DNA of 22,383 nt from Candidatus Peribacterales bacterium (lineage in GTDB: Bacteria; Patescibacteriota; Gracilibacteria; Peribacterales; Peribacteraceae), in the NCBI GenBank assembly GCA_021731345.1, contig JAKFXO010000110.1, forward strand, positions 1 through 22,383, in the 5' to 3' direction. Position numbers and translations under genes: made by a program. Within the stretch, counting starts at the first letter, position 1, and the number at the start of each line of letters is the position of its first letter. The notes beneath the pieces are model-generated. The model worked only from the letters and a program-made list of their open reading frames with translations. It did not search any database and was not told where the DNA came from. Shown one piece after another: positions 21,880 to 22,383 of the stretch.

Positions 21880-22383
21880 ATGCAACAGGCTTCTTTATCA
21901 GTGGCACATGTTGATGCTGATGCATTTTTTGCATCGGTCATTGTTAGGCTCAATCCTTCACTACGCGGCAAGCCGCTTCTTGCAACTGGCATGGGAGGAG
22001 GCTGCGTCATCGCTGCGACGTACGAAGCCAAGGCAAAAGGCGTAAAAACAGGCATGCGTCTATCGGATGCTCGACTTCTCGTACCTGATGCCATCGAAAT
22101 GGCTGCCGACTTCCGAGAAACCGGCATCGCTTCCGAGCAAATTGCATCAGTACTTGGCCAACACTCCCCCATTCTCGAGCACACATCCATCGACGAGTGG
22201 TACGTGGATCTTGATGCACTTGTCGGCGGTGCGCCGAAAGACGGACTGCTGTGGGGACGCAGAGTTCAGAAGGAAGTTCTAGAGACGACTGCGCTCTCGG
22301 TCTCCATCGGCGTTGCTCCAAGTAAGCTGCTCGCCAAAATGGCCGGCGAGTACCGAAAGCCGGCCGGCGTTACGGCACTCAAC
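21880..22383 (+). CDS. dinB: Y-family DNA polymerase (DinB/Pol IV-like), C-terminus beyond window edge
   Basis: Y-family polymerases copy past damaged bases. The 168 visible residues cover the palm and fingers. HVDADAFFASV gives the first metal-binding Asp12 and the likely steric-gate Phe17. CVIAATYEAKAKGVKTGMRL is the fingers motif. SIDEWYVDL holds Asp105 and Glu106, at the same numbers as the catalytic pair of Dpo4. SIGVAPSKLLAKMAGEYRKP starts the thumb. The residue after SIDE is Trp where most DinB proteins have Ala, and the usual VE after the first motif is VI. The little-finger domain is missing only because the window ends. It lies 19 nt after lexA, so it is probably SOS-induced; the start is preceded by ctttccgcc, not a Shine-Dalgarno. 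Confidence 0.88.
   Translation, partial: MQQASLSVAHVDADAFFASVIVRLNPSLRGKPLLATGMGGGCVIAATYEAKAKGVKTGMRLSDARLLVPDAIEMAADFRETGIASEQIASVLGQHSPILEHTSIDEWYVDLDALVGGAPKDGLLWGRRVQKEVLETTALSVSIGVAPSKLLAKMAGEYRKPAGVTALN

Noticed and set aside
1..22383. CRISPR arrays, insertion sequences, phage genes or integration sites
   Set aside because: No regularly spaced repeats, transposase or integrase motifs or terminal inverted repeats were seen; the window looks like core chromosome.

Overview
The window looks like a piece of a Candidatus Patescibacteria (CPR) chromosome. The best guess is a Peregrinibacteria/Peribacteria-type lineage with roughly balanced GC, but no 16S gene is present to prove it. Pointers are an archaeal-type PurP pair, a two-zinc-ribbon CxxC protein, anchored surface proteins with Ig-like, FN3 and DUF11 repeats, an LCP-family protein, and a near-total absence of Shine-Dalgarno sequences. 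Genes are tightly packed apart from one long non-coding stretch (7744-8606).

Layout. 1-1264 (minus): two adjacent PurP-family ATP-grasp genes, the second cut by the window edge. 1325-1399 (minus): tRNA-Cys(GCA) with unusual D- and T-loops. 1485-2063 (minus): a lipoprotein. 2211-7743 (plus): a large exported Ig/FN3 protein, a PfkB-family kinase, an unrecognised 221-residue protein and a membrane-anchored TPR protein. 7744-8606: no convincing gene, but several hairpins, two terminator-like elements and a candidate pseudoknotted RNA. 8607-12348 (plus): an unknown anchored protein, SecF and trigger factor. 12352-14274 (minus): a RelA/SpoT-type synthetase with a degenerate hydrolase domain. 14344-15682 (plus): rplJ-rplL behind a sigma-70-type promoter and an L10 leader with attenuator. 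15729-17410: a DUF212 membrane protein and a coiled-coil/DUF11 surface protein. 17455-17907: a zinc-ribbon gene with a terminator hairpin in its leader. 17959-21042: a nitroreductase, an LCP protein and a polytopic membrane protein. 21193-22383: lexA and a truncated dinB-type Y-family polymerase, behind a promoter whose -35/-10 spacer holds a LexA-like palindrome.

How the parts fit. The window mixes information processing (ribosomal stalk, trigger factor, stringent response, SOS response), secretion (SecF), envelope construction (LCP protein, stalk-like surface proteins) and some purine and sugar/nucleoside metabolism. The strongest cross-cutting signal is regulatory. At least eight genes have a -10 box (often TGnTAnnnT) ending only 6-12 nt before the start codon, which predicts leaderless or nearly leaderless mRNAs. 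The other starts are preceded by C/pyrimidine-rich sequence rather than a Shine-Dalgarno. The most unexplained DNA is the structured non-coding region at 7797-8460.
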